From NCBI RefSeq assembly GCF_024139115.2, contig NC_085141.1:28597242-28661241 (forward strand): a DNA stretch of 64,000 nucleotides, written 5' to 3'. The translations under genes were made by a program, and so were the position numbers. Origin of the DNA: Armigeres subalbatus (taxonomy: Eukaryota > Arthropoda > Insecta > Diptera > Culicidae). This document shows, one piece after another, positions 34,601-46,600 of the stretch; the first letter of the stretch is position 1, and each line of letters opens with the position of its first letter. Under the pieces are notes generated by a model that saw nothing but the letters and a program-made list of their open reading frames with translations, did not search any database and was not told the DNA's origin.

Positions 34601-37600
34601 GAAGAAGCGAAGCCAGCGCCCGTTTGATATTGCCTGACCAGATGGGTTCATTTTCTTTGAATAAGACGCTCAGGACCGTACTGTCGTTAGCCAAAGCTAC
34701 ACGAAACGGCTCCAGAAGAGCCGTAACATTACTCTGGTCAGGAAACTGATGATCGTCTAACGAAATCTAAAAAATATATAAATAGAAAGTTAGGATGTTT
34801 CATATCAATGCACGTATCTACACGTAAATATCCACTACTTAACGCAAACATCAAAATTTAAAACTGCATTCCTTTTACAATCCAGCAGCGTTTGTTCTTG
34901 CATCCAACGGCTGAATATGAGATGCTATTCTTCGAAAGCTGTATATAAGATGGCAACCCCATCCCTGTGGATAGGCCAACAACCTACCGTAGGCCAACAA
35001 CCTACTGCCCCTGAGACTTAACTAACCTTTCGAGAAACCATCGAAGAAAGATCGAGAACTGATATAACGGCGACGACTTTTGGCATGAGACAAAGGACAT
35101 GGAATGTTTTAACGTTAGCTCAGCAAGGTAAGCTGGCACAGCTCACCAGCGAGGCACGGCATATGAAGCTCGGAATCCTGGGACTGAGTGTCCGTTGGTC
35201 CGTTTGCCAAACTCTATAGAACACAAACTACCCGATATCACGGACTATGCTACCGTAATCTGGAAAAGTGACGTAACAGCCATTTTACAACATGCATGTT
35301 TTCCATTTTTCTGTTAAAGAGCTCGATGAGTAGTACTCGTTAACACCATTCTTGGAAAATGGCGTATACGTCACTTTTTCAGATTACGACCATACTGCCA
35401 TACTGTGTCTTGCGACGTCATGATCTTGGAGAAATTAGTAAACACTGTGAGCTGTTTGCAGAATTACGTGGCAATAACGACACGGTGTTTGGAGGATCGC
35501 TCTTTCCTCATCGATCAGCGTACAAAGTCACGTGGGTCTCTCGTGATGGACAGACTTAAAATCAAATCGACCACATGTGCATCAACCAAAAATGCAGACG
35601 GAGCCTTCTTGATGTCTGCAATCAAATCAAATCTGCAAGCAAGCGCTGGACTGGAATCCGGCAGGATATCGCAGCAGAAGCAGACTCAGGGGCTCGTGGC
35701 GATGTAGCATCAACAAAGAAATAAAGGAAGTCGACCGGAATCTGACTTGGCCCCTGGTCAAGGCTAAAGCGAGCACCGCTCAGGATGCAGATCTTTTACG
35801 TTGACCCTATGCACTATGTACCAAACTGACTGTCTATAAAACGCTCATTAGACGGACACGACACGACCTGGACGATGCGCGTGGAGTACCAACGCGTACT
35901 TGGAGTTTTCGAATGGAAAGCGCTGCGTACCATCTATAAGGCTATCTGACTTTTATCATCTTTCTCTTGCACGCGGACGCACGGGATAGGGTATGTTTTC
36001 ATATGGAAACGCTTCCGAAGCCTTTCCGTATGAAAACAAATCCTATCCATCCCGTGCGCGTGCAAGAGAAAGATGATAAACGTCAGATAGCCTTATGGTG
36101 AGGTGCAGATGGCAGACGGTACGTGGAGGAGGCTAACGAGCCACGAGTTGGATCAGAAGTTGGGAGAACAGGGGAGAACCATCCATTGCTCGCACCGCAA
36201 AAATCGGAATTCTGCGGTGGTCCAAGCATGTAGCCAGAATGTTGGACAAAATGTTGGACAATAAAATGGTTCTCAACAACGATCCAATGGGCACAAGAAG
36301 GCGAGGTGCGTAGTGGGCAAGGTGGATGGTGGGCGAAGTGCAGCCATGGACCGAGCTGAATAGAGAAGACTTTTATGTATTGCACAGGCCATTCCGGCCT
36401 TAGTCTGTTAATAAAAAAAGTGGTTGGCGACGAGTATCCATAGACCGAGCTGAATGGAGAAGACTTCCGCAAATACAGTACACAAATAATAACAATTTTA
36501 ACTAAGCTTTTCTTTTGTTATTTAAATCACTCAATGCAGATGCTCATATTTAGCAAATTTATCCTAAATCTACACAAAACTCATACCCAGAGCCGTAACA
36601 TGAACTCTCAGCGCCCTCGACGAAACATTTATCAAGGAAAATAATATGTTGAGTATTTTTTATTTAGAGAACAATTTGGATTTTACCTTAAAGAGCTACG
36701 ACTCAAATGTTTGATTGTTCAAAGATGCTTACTAAACATCCAGAAAATTATTAGCAATCTTTTATAATTTGACCAAATATCTTCTTCATCTTATTGGCAT
36801 TACCCCACTGGGGCATTGCCGCCTCGTAGCCTAGTGTTCCTTATGCGCTTCCACAGCTGTTAACTGCGATGTTTTTGAGCCGAATTAACGAGTATATCAT
36901 GAGGCTAACAACATGATGATATTTGTCGGAAAGTCGAGAAAATTTCCAACCCGTCTTTCGTCTGAATCACTAATAAACGTATTTGAATCTATTCAATCAT
37001 GACAAATTCAACTATGGAGTCTGCGTTTCGGTTTCGGCCACTACTGGATCTAGTTAGATCAAAAAGTGTGTGAGATGGTCGATGTTCAGAGCTGTTACCG
37101 GACTTCTGAGTCGACTGAATAAGAACCTTGTTTTGGAGAGGGTAGGTTGATAGCCAGAATCGCCGTCAAACCCATTCGAATCAAGAAAAATCCAAAGCTG
37201 TGTAGCTGATTGGTTTTTTTTCAGAAACTACTGTACTCAGTTGCGTTAAAAACATTCAACTCTGGCGAGCATAATTCTAGTTTCTAATTAAATCGGATCA
37301 AGAGTAGTTAAACCCAACTTTGGAGTGGATCTGTCAATAATTCGAAGACACCGAAGACTATTGGCGTTAATATAATCCAATTCTGAAGTGTTTATCGGTA
37401 ATCGGAATCACCATCAGACTTAATCGGATAGACTCTGGAATAGGTTGGTTGGCGGCCGAAATTGACATCAGACCTATTTGGATTGAGATAGTTCTAACTA
37501 TGGTGTGGGTCCGTCGGTAGTTTGGCTGTCCTTTTGGACCTATGTTGTTGGGTCTCAGACTCAGACCGCATAGTGATTTCGTGCGGTTCTATTTTATCTT

Positions 37601-40600
37601 TGCTGAAGGAAGTTTTTAATACTACCCGAATATATTTTATTTTCAACAGTGCTTCTTGTAGAGAATAAGGCTTGATCAATAAATACTACATTATTCAAAT
37701 TGATAAATAATAAAAAGACAGAAAAACAGAAACACCATCTTCGACCAGAGGTCGTACAGACTGAACACTTAACACCTAGACAACGGACAGGACATATAAC
37801 ATAACACCCAGTGGACCGGTGGAAAATTTTTCGATCACGAAAAGTTTCCTCCTTACCGGGGGCGGGAATCGAACCCACATTCCATACATAGCCCATGCGT
37901 CATGGCCCACATCATGGCTGCATCATGGTAGGCGTGGTTAAGTATAATAAACAGCACATCACCGTTGCAAACGCCAAACTGTAAAAAGGCGGGTGTCAAC
38001 GGGGCAAGAGGACATCAGACACGCGACATGGAGCACACGCAGTTTGATCGAGCGACGTGATCGGACACGTTTTTGGCTTGTGCTCTCGCAAGTTGTTTTT
38101 CTCGTTTGGTTTTTCGTATCAGAGTGTGGCGCACATTGTTGCGTGCGGTTTTCGGTACCGCGAGTGACGATGAGGAAGCGGTAAGCAATGCAGCAAAGAA
38201 GCTGCTATCGAATAACGCCTACTACGGCTTAAAGGATGGCAATGCCGGTGACCCGCTGGCGAAGAAGAAGAACCGGAAGAAGACGATTGCCCAGCAGCAA
38301 CACGACCAGCTTCCCGACCGTAAGGAACGGTGCCCTCCCCCCATTCTTCGTGAAAGGAGACACGCCGAACCTGTTGCCAGCTATTCGAGACATGATCTCG
38401 AACAAGTACATCCTTGGCACTTTTCGGTTGTGCTCAGAAGGGGTGAAGCTCATGGTCTCTAACAAGGCCTCTTTCGATTTCGTGGTGCAGTATATGAAGA
38501 GGAATAAATTGGAATACTACACCCACGACTTCCCCGGTACTGAACCACTTAAGGTAGTGCTACGCGGTCTCAACGATATGGAGGAGCAGGAGCTCGCTGA
38601 AGCGTCGCGGACTTCAACCAGTAGCGGTTCACAAAATCGCGCGGCACGATAAAAGCCGCAGGTACCGTGACCAACTGTACCTCGTCTATCTCGTGCATGG
38701 GCCCACCTCGCTCAAGGACCTGAAGGCGATTAGGGTGGTGAACAGTACCGTAATCGAGTGGACAAAATAAAAACCCGTGCATCGCGACGTCATGCAGTTC
38801 ATGAACTGTTTTCAGTTCGGCCACGGTACCCGCAACTGCTTTATGGCTACCCGCTGCAACGAGTGTGGCAAAAACCACACGGCTTCGGGCTTGCTGCTGC
38901 CGCTGCATCGGTTCCATCCGCGCCACCTGATACCCAACTACCATCGGCTCCCAGCCAGTGGCCCCGCTTCCTTCCCCTGGATACCGTCGTCAGGACAACG
39001 AGCTCCTTCTGGCTGAAGGTGTTCCACCGCTCTAAACATCGGAGCAGCTAGTTCCAATTTTCACACAACTGGCATCGCGACTACGCGGGTGAAAAACACG
39101 CTTCGACCAGATCTTCACCCTGGGCATGTTCTTCATCAAAAATGGCTGCTAGGGTGGGTCTGGTCAATTGGAAAGTTTGCTCACTTAAGAGCAAAACTAT
39201 TGAGCTGGTTGGTTTCCTAAACGAGAGGGAGATCGATGTGGCTTTCATCACGGAAACACGCCTAAGGTGCCTGCCAGAGTAAACGCGACGAGCGATGCGA
39301 TGCGACGCGACTCATGTAAAAGAATAACAATCATTATCAACAGGCTGTCAAATTGCACTGTCGCGTCGCGTCGCATCGCACGTCGCGTTTACTCTGGCTT
39401 GCCCCTAAAGCTCGAGGTGATCATATATATTCGGGACTTCCGTGTGGTGAGACTCGATCGGCCAAACTCCAGGAGAGAAGGTGTGGCCATCGCAATGAGA
39501 AGCAACATCGATTGCTGTCTGCTACCAACTCTCCAACTCAAGTTCATCGAGGCCGTTGGGGTAGAAGTTACTACTTCCGTTGGGGTCATCACTCTCATCG
39601 TGGCATACTGTCCAACACTAGCCAAGGAGATCGATGGGACATCGGCCACCCTCCGCAGAGACATCATCAAACTAACGCGGCGCCAAGGGCAGTACATCAT
39701 CGCCGGCGATCTGAATGCAAGACATCAAGCCTGGGGAAACTCAAAGAACAATCGGAACGGCATGATCTGGAGTAACGATCTAGAAGAAGGCCATTACACC
39801 ATCCTGAACCCGGACTCACCCACCCGTTTGAGCAGATCCGGGGTACATTCGACGCTCGATCTGTTCATCACGAACATGGATAACCAAATATCGCAACCGG
39901 TCGTCTGTCAGGAACTGAGCTCCGATCATTATCCGGTAGTGGCTCTTCGATCAGCCGACACCAATTCTCCAGAAGGAATTATCATCGAGTAAACTGGCAG
40001 CGGTTCCAACAGATGATTACGTTATTACGAGGTGCATCCGGAGACGCCGGAAAGTATCGACCGTCAGCTGTGCGCCATCGAGAAGAGGCAATCTCGGGTA
40101 AGCAACACCCTAACCATCGACACTCTCACCAAAGATCTCATTCGTCTTCGCAACGTGGTTCGCAGACAGTATCAACGTACTGGGCTGCCTGCACTCAAAA
40201 CCCGTTGCAATCGCATGACCAAAATCATCAAAGCCAGAATGGTGGACCTTAGAAATAATTATGTGATCCAAACTCAATTTGGATTCCGACGCCGTCGATC
40301 AACTGTACACCAACTGACCCGAGTCACTAACGTCCTCAGACGGAACAAGTTTGTCTCAAAAACATCCGCCATGGCCTTACTCGATGTCGAGAAGGCATTT
40401 GACAATGTATGGCATGATGTCCTGGTGTACAAACTACAATGCTACAATCTTCCCAGCTACCTGGTGAAAATCATCAACAATTACCTGTCGGCAAGGACAT
40501 TCCGGGTCTCAATCAGCGGAGCGAGTTCCAATGCGCAAAATATTGTCGCAGGCGTCCCCCAGGGCAGCATCCTCGGGCCCCTGCTTTTCAATCTATTCAC

Positions 40601-43600
40601 CTCCGACATGCCAGAACCTCCAGTAGGCGGCATTCTGTCTCTGTTCGCAGATGACACTTCCATAGTCTATAACGGTAGAGTGATCAGAGCGCTAGTGGCA
40701 AAACTTCAACGAGGCCTGGATGCCCTGACAGAGTACTTCATCAGCTGGAAGAATTGTATCAACGCGGCGAAGACCCAGGTCATCATCTTCCCCCAATCCA
40801 AATCCCCCAGACTTGTTCCACCTGAGGATTGTAAAATCACCCTTAATGGCACATCCGTGGAATGGGCCGATACTGCTGACTACCTTGGCTTGACCCTCGA
40901 CAGCAAGCTTATTTTCCGGCAACAGGTTGACAAGACGGTGACAAAGTTAACGTTCTGTTAAAACTGCTGTACCCTTTGATCGACCGCCGGTCGTCATTTC
41001 CCTGAAGAATAAGCTTGCTGTCTACAAGCAAATCGTCCTCCCTGTGATCGAATACGGCATGCCGGTCTGGGAGAGCTGCGCCAATACTCATCAACTGAAA
41101 CTCCAGCGAGTACAGAACAAATTCCTGCGGATGATTTTGAACACCCCTCCCAGGACTCGAAATTCTGAGGTCCATCGTCTGGCAGAGATGAAAACACTCG
41201 ACGAACGCTTTGAGGTGTCGAAGGAGAAGTACAGGGTCCGTTGCCAAACCTCGGAGCAACCCATGATTCGGGATTTGTTCCCACGCTAGGTTATCAAATT
41301 TTGTAAATAGTAGTATAAGTGTACACTCAGGAAAATCGACACATACTTTATGGCAAAAATCCATGTATTTCGGAATATGCATATCATGCGTCGGCACATA
41401 CTTATTTGCATACAAATTCACACATGGATACTATGACCCACATGGATAGCACAGACAAACAGACATAATACTCGTCAAATTTCCATCGTTCACTGGTTTA
41501 CTGGTCAATTCAAATAATCATTAGTTGGCCAATCAATCACTCGAGGCGCGCGCATCGTTATTGCTCGAGTTTGACGTTTGCTCACTACCGCCATCTGGTT
41601 CATGATTTGCCCAACTAACTGAAATCAACAGATGTCGTTAGTGTTTGAACGACGATGAATTTGATGAGTAAATGTTCAATGTGTTATGTCTGTTTGTCTG
41701 TGTGGATAGTATGTGTGAACACTCATGAAATGCATGTGGGCGCATGGAATATATGTGTCGAAAATATGGAATCCATTTCGCTACCCCCATTGCAAAAATC
41801 CATGTGTGAACTCATGAATATAATGCGGAGTTTTTTGTGAGTGTAGGATTAGTTAGATTATCAAATTCCTGAAAGCCTGCGCCTCTTCATAGCCATTATG
41901 AAATAATTGATCCCAATTCAAATAAAATAATTAAAATTATGACTAAAGCTGAAGGGAAAAGATTTTTTTTACTACTAAATAGGGCAAGAGGTGATTCTTA
42001 CAACGGATGGCGTGACGAACGCATCTTATCAAGAATATCAAGATTGCAGATTTATCAAGAGCATTGATCGGCGTGAAATTAAAAAAGTAATTCCGCATCG
42101 TTCTCCTTTCCACTCAAATGGCGTGAAAAAAGAGAAGGGTGTAACACAAGGCACAAGCATACGGTTCGTGCAGGCACCCGATGAATTAAGGGCCAAAATG
42201 ACGACACTTCTCAACGTTATTTGTACCTACTGATCCCGTTACGATCTTTGCTTGGTGTGCGATGTGGTTTGCGATCGTTCCTTCGTTTTACATTGGACCC
42301 GTTTGCGAAAAGCGGTGGTAATACAGCAGGGACACCGTTCTGGGAAAAAACCTCTTAGAAGGTCACGTCTCCACGCTCAGCAATGAGCATTAATAAAAAC
42401 AAGAGGAAAGGTGAATCTCTGAATTATCCAATTCCTCATAAGAAACAAGGTCTCAAGACCGTCCTACCAAAGCGCAGAAAAAATAGAAGGAAGCTGTAGA
42501 CTTCAGATATTCCTTTTAACTCTAACATTGAAAATAATTCTTCTCCTATCGGACTAAGCAATCAGTTCGATTTGATTTATGACAAGTTGAGCAAATCGAA
42601 TCTACCTCTAGCCCAGGTTATTCGATCTAGCATGAGCATGAGCATGCATGAGCATGAGATGATCGTACAATTCGTAGTTGCTACTCCGTGATTGACCAGA
42701 ACTAGCGGAATTGCACAGGGAACCAACAGATGGGACTTGGGATTAGCTCTCCATCCTCAATGTGCAAGTTCCGAAAGCTCAACTTTGAATGGGTCAATAA
42801 CGGCGCCGGCCACGTCCTTACGATCATCGAGGGAAGGGAAGGAATGTTGTTGTAACAACCGTTGTTTTAGAGACCGACGAATCGTCTGCATCTCTACGGT
42901 TGTTACGGGAAGGAGTATTGTAAGTAGGGAGAGGAAGTGTCATTACTTAGATCAGGATTCACCTTGGTAAGTGATGTAATCCAAGTAACTAGCATGTTAA
43001 TTTTGACGCGAGAACAAAGTAAAGATCAGTTACGACGTATTTTGTTGTGTCATTGTTCACCCAACGTAAGGGCAGACAATCAATCGCTCCGGTAGAGCTA
43101 TTGTTAATTTATCTTTTAACTGTCCGCGATAATTAATAATCGTTGTAATTGTAATAAATAATAATAATGAATATGAACATCGAACGCGAGGAAAAATAAT
43201 CAATATAAAACTTAGTTTTTTTTCTCATACAGAATAAAATAACAAATATAGTTATATCGCTTTGTACGTTCATGCACCAGAAAGCTAAGAACCATGTACT
43301 GTATTGAAATGCAAATTGGTTTGTGATTACTCTTACATAATCTGCCCCGGAAAATTGTATGCTGGGTGTTTCTGTAATTGCAATATTACGTGGTCCCGCT
43401 CAGGAAATGACGTACCGCACATAAGAAAACATCACAATGTTATTTATTCACGTGAAGTTTTGAGCAAATCAACCACTTTTTTGATTTGTTATAAATTATT
43501 CAGAATACATCAATTTACGAGAAAGATCAAACATTTTTCATTAAACTAATCTTCAATGAAAGCAACATGCGAAACAGCAGCAAATAGAATATCCATTACG

Positions 43601-46600
43601 TAGACGACCCTTGAAACTATAGCCTAATGATTGCTTCTATGTATTCCTTCACACCATAAGACTAAACTATCTCGCATTTTGTTTTAAAAACTCAATGTCA
43701 TCAAAATATTTCTATCATGCTGACTGCCATGGAACATTATTAACTAAAAATTTGTAAGTGCGTTGCTAATTTCCATTTGATTAATAAAACTCAAACTTTT
43801 ATAAATCATTCAATAAAAATTTACTAATCAGACGAGTTAAAGAAGAGACAACTAAAATCGATAGAGAAGATATCGATTTAGAGAGACATTTTTCCAAAAC
43901 ATAACAAATTAAGAACGAAAACAGTATGACTTATTGATGATTTAAATTCATGTTTTGGCGTTGAACATCCGTTCAAAGAGGAGATGAGAATGAAATAGCC
44001 TACCACTATATTACTGATGTCATCAATATAGATGAAATGTTGAATTTGTTACCTTTATGGGAACTCCCAGTTATGCCAACACTAACCAGTTTGATTAGTT
44101 CTTGAAAATGAGATCCTGATAAATCGTGTATACCGTAATCGTCGCCATTGATGTGGGCTTGCATTCTTCTTGCAACATCAGATAATTCACTAATTTAGCT
44201 CCAATAAATTGGTGCGAGTGTTAAAATGTGAAGTCTTCTATTTTGTACATTTAATATTATTTTCCAACATTTGGAACACAATTTTGACGGAGAAAAAAAG
44301 GCCTGCCATGCTTACTGAGACTCTCCAAACTATTTGCGTTGCGTAATTAAATAATTTTCTCAATTGGTATTGTATTGGGTGATGTGTGATTTTTAAAAAC
44401 GTTTCAAGCTATTTCCGGAATGCTGGAAGTGTCCTAAAACTCCTTTAAGGCTTTTGATATTCCGGAACATTCCGGCTTGGAATGCTAATATGTAGTTTTA
44501 TACAAAGTTCACGTCATTTTATAATAAACGTATGAAGAATCTCTGGATTATCAGGAAAATTAAATATGTATTATGAAGATAGTATGTAGAACAAAGATAT
44601 AATGAATATGATATAGCGTGACCGTTAAGAAAGCTTTTTTTAATTATTAGAAATTACATTGAACCACAATATGGTGATGATTGCTTCAGACATTGGGTTA
44701 TTTCCTTAGGAAGAACAATATCAGTGTCTGTCACATCTGAATCAAGGCCAATTTAAAAAAAATGAAGCAAATGTTATCAGCCTACATTGTACTCTCATGC
44801 TGTGCGCCACTATTAACAAGATTTGTTATGATAATATCAATAACGAAGTATTATTATTTCAACAATACTTCAACAAATGAGCTTTTTGAAAAAGCTCGAT
44901 CGGTTTCAATCCAAACATTAAAAAGAAACCTCAGTAGGTTATGATGACAAAAAAATAATATTAAATATGTTTCTTGAAGTCACAGCAATCTTTATTTACG
45001 TTCCCGATGCAAATGCTGCTCGATAGTTGTAATATACTTTATGTCGAACGGTTGTACGTTGCCGAGCATAAAGGTTCCCCCAAACACACGCGTCGCGATT
45101 CTATCGCTTGGCGACTACGATTCAGTCGCCGTCGGTATGGAAGCGTAAACGGAACATTCCTGCAGCGATCCAACGATAGAATCGCGGCTACTAGCTGTCG
45201 CCGTCGCGGCGATGAAATCGCGTAGGTGTGAGGCAGCCTTAATGATTAGTCATCTGTTATTGAGAGTAACATCGTTTTATCTTAAAGCACCATTATATTC
45301 CGTAAATGGACAGTTAGTAATACAAGGTCTACTATCACAAACTAGCGGATGTTATAATTTCTTATATTTCTGTAAAAGAACCTACCAAAATCTATATAAG
45401 AACTAGGCATATGCGAAATTCCAATATTACACAAATATTTGTATAAAACCTTACAATTCTCCGAGCATTCATTGCAATACCTGTATAAAAAGCTTACATT
45501 TTTTGTATAAGTATATGTCTAGTTCTTATAGAGATTTTATTAGATATTCAGAATTATAAGAAAATCTAACGTCCACTGGTTGGGGACATAATTCTATATT
45601 CGTACCAGGACATTACCGTCCGTCCTGCCTCTGAAGTCCGGGATCGTACCCAAATTTAATCATTCACTTTAATGGTTTCGATTTGTAGCCACGTATCTGA
45701 TTATATATTATATTATACATATGAAACATTTTTGCTGCCTAAAAAGAAATAAGCATTTTGAAATGTTCTGCCAGTTTTTCTTGTAAACAATTTGCGATAC
45801 ATTGAAGTTCCAAAACTTCTGTTCTCGCATATTTTCATAAAGAATCTGCACCGAGGATTGTGAGTAACAATGTTGCGGTCCAACAAGGTAGGTTTTGCGA
45901 GTTATTGTCCGTTTTTGAAATACTGTTTTAATCTGCTTTCGACTACTATTTTTTACAGCGGCTGATAGTTTCCCGAATATACGACGGATTTAAAAAAGAA
46001 TGATAGTTTCTGCAACATGCGAGCAAAACTTCCTAACTTTTGGAAGTCTGGAGGGTCATATCATTAGTATGTATAGTTAACAAATAGAAATATTTAGGTA
46101 AGTAAATTATATACAACTAACTTCATAATTTTAATATTAAAAATAATTCTGTTTTAGATTGACAATTACGTTCTCTGCTTCGTTGGAATGCAGTTTTCGC
46201 CTAAATTGTTACTGAAATCCAGTTAAAAATAATTGTTTTAAATAATAAACGAATAAAAATAAAAACATTGTTTTAAATTCAATGAAAATTTTCAAAAAGA
46301 AAAGCCATTCAAAACAAAAATAATGATTTTTGAAATAAACATCGATCTCTTGTTGAATCAACAATACTATTGTAATCCATCGAAGCTTTCAAAAAAGCTT
46401 GTTAAAGCTCAAGCTTTCCAAGCTTCCATACAAACAACAATATTGGATTGTTGAAACAACAATAATTCTTATTACCGCCAAAACAATGCGAAATTCTTTT
46501 TGAATTTATGTCAACAATTATTGTTTTTAAAATAGTTTTTTCTGCGTGTAGTTTTCAACTATGTACATTAATTTTAATTTCAATAATGAGTATAACGTAT

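Larger units (their letters stand above)
37990..41940 (+). mobile_element. Decayed jockey-clade non-LTR retrotransposon
   Basis: Order: GC-rich leader, ORF1, zinc knuckles, endonuclease, RT, AT-rich 3' tail near 41925-41940. Split by a 124-bp inverted-repeat insertion (39274-39397) and a 524-bp MITE in the 3' region (41322-41845). Internal deletions and frameshifts make it inactive. Confidence 0.75.

Noticed and set aside
39267..39992. Host gene encoding an endonuclease-like protein
   Set aside because: It is the endonuclease of a jockey-type element broken by an insertion.
42600..42660. CRISPR-like short repeats (gcatga)n
   Set aside because: Contiguous hexamers without spacers in a eukaryotic intron; best read as a retroelement tail.
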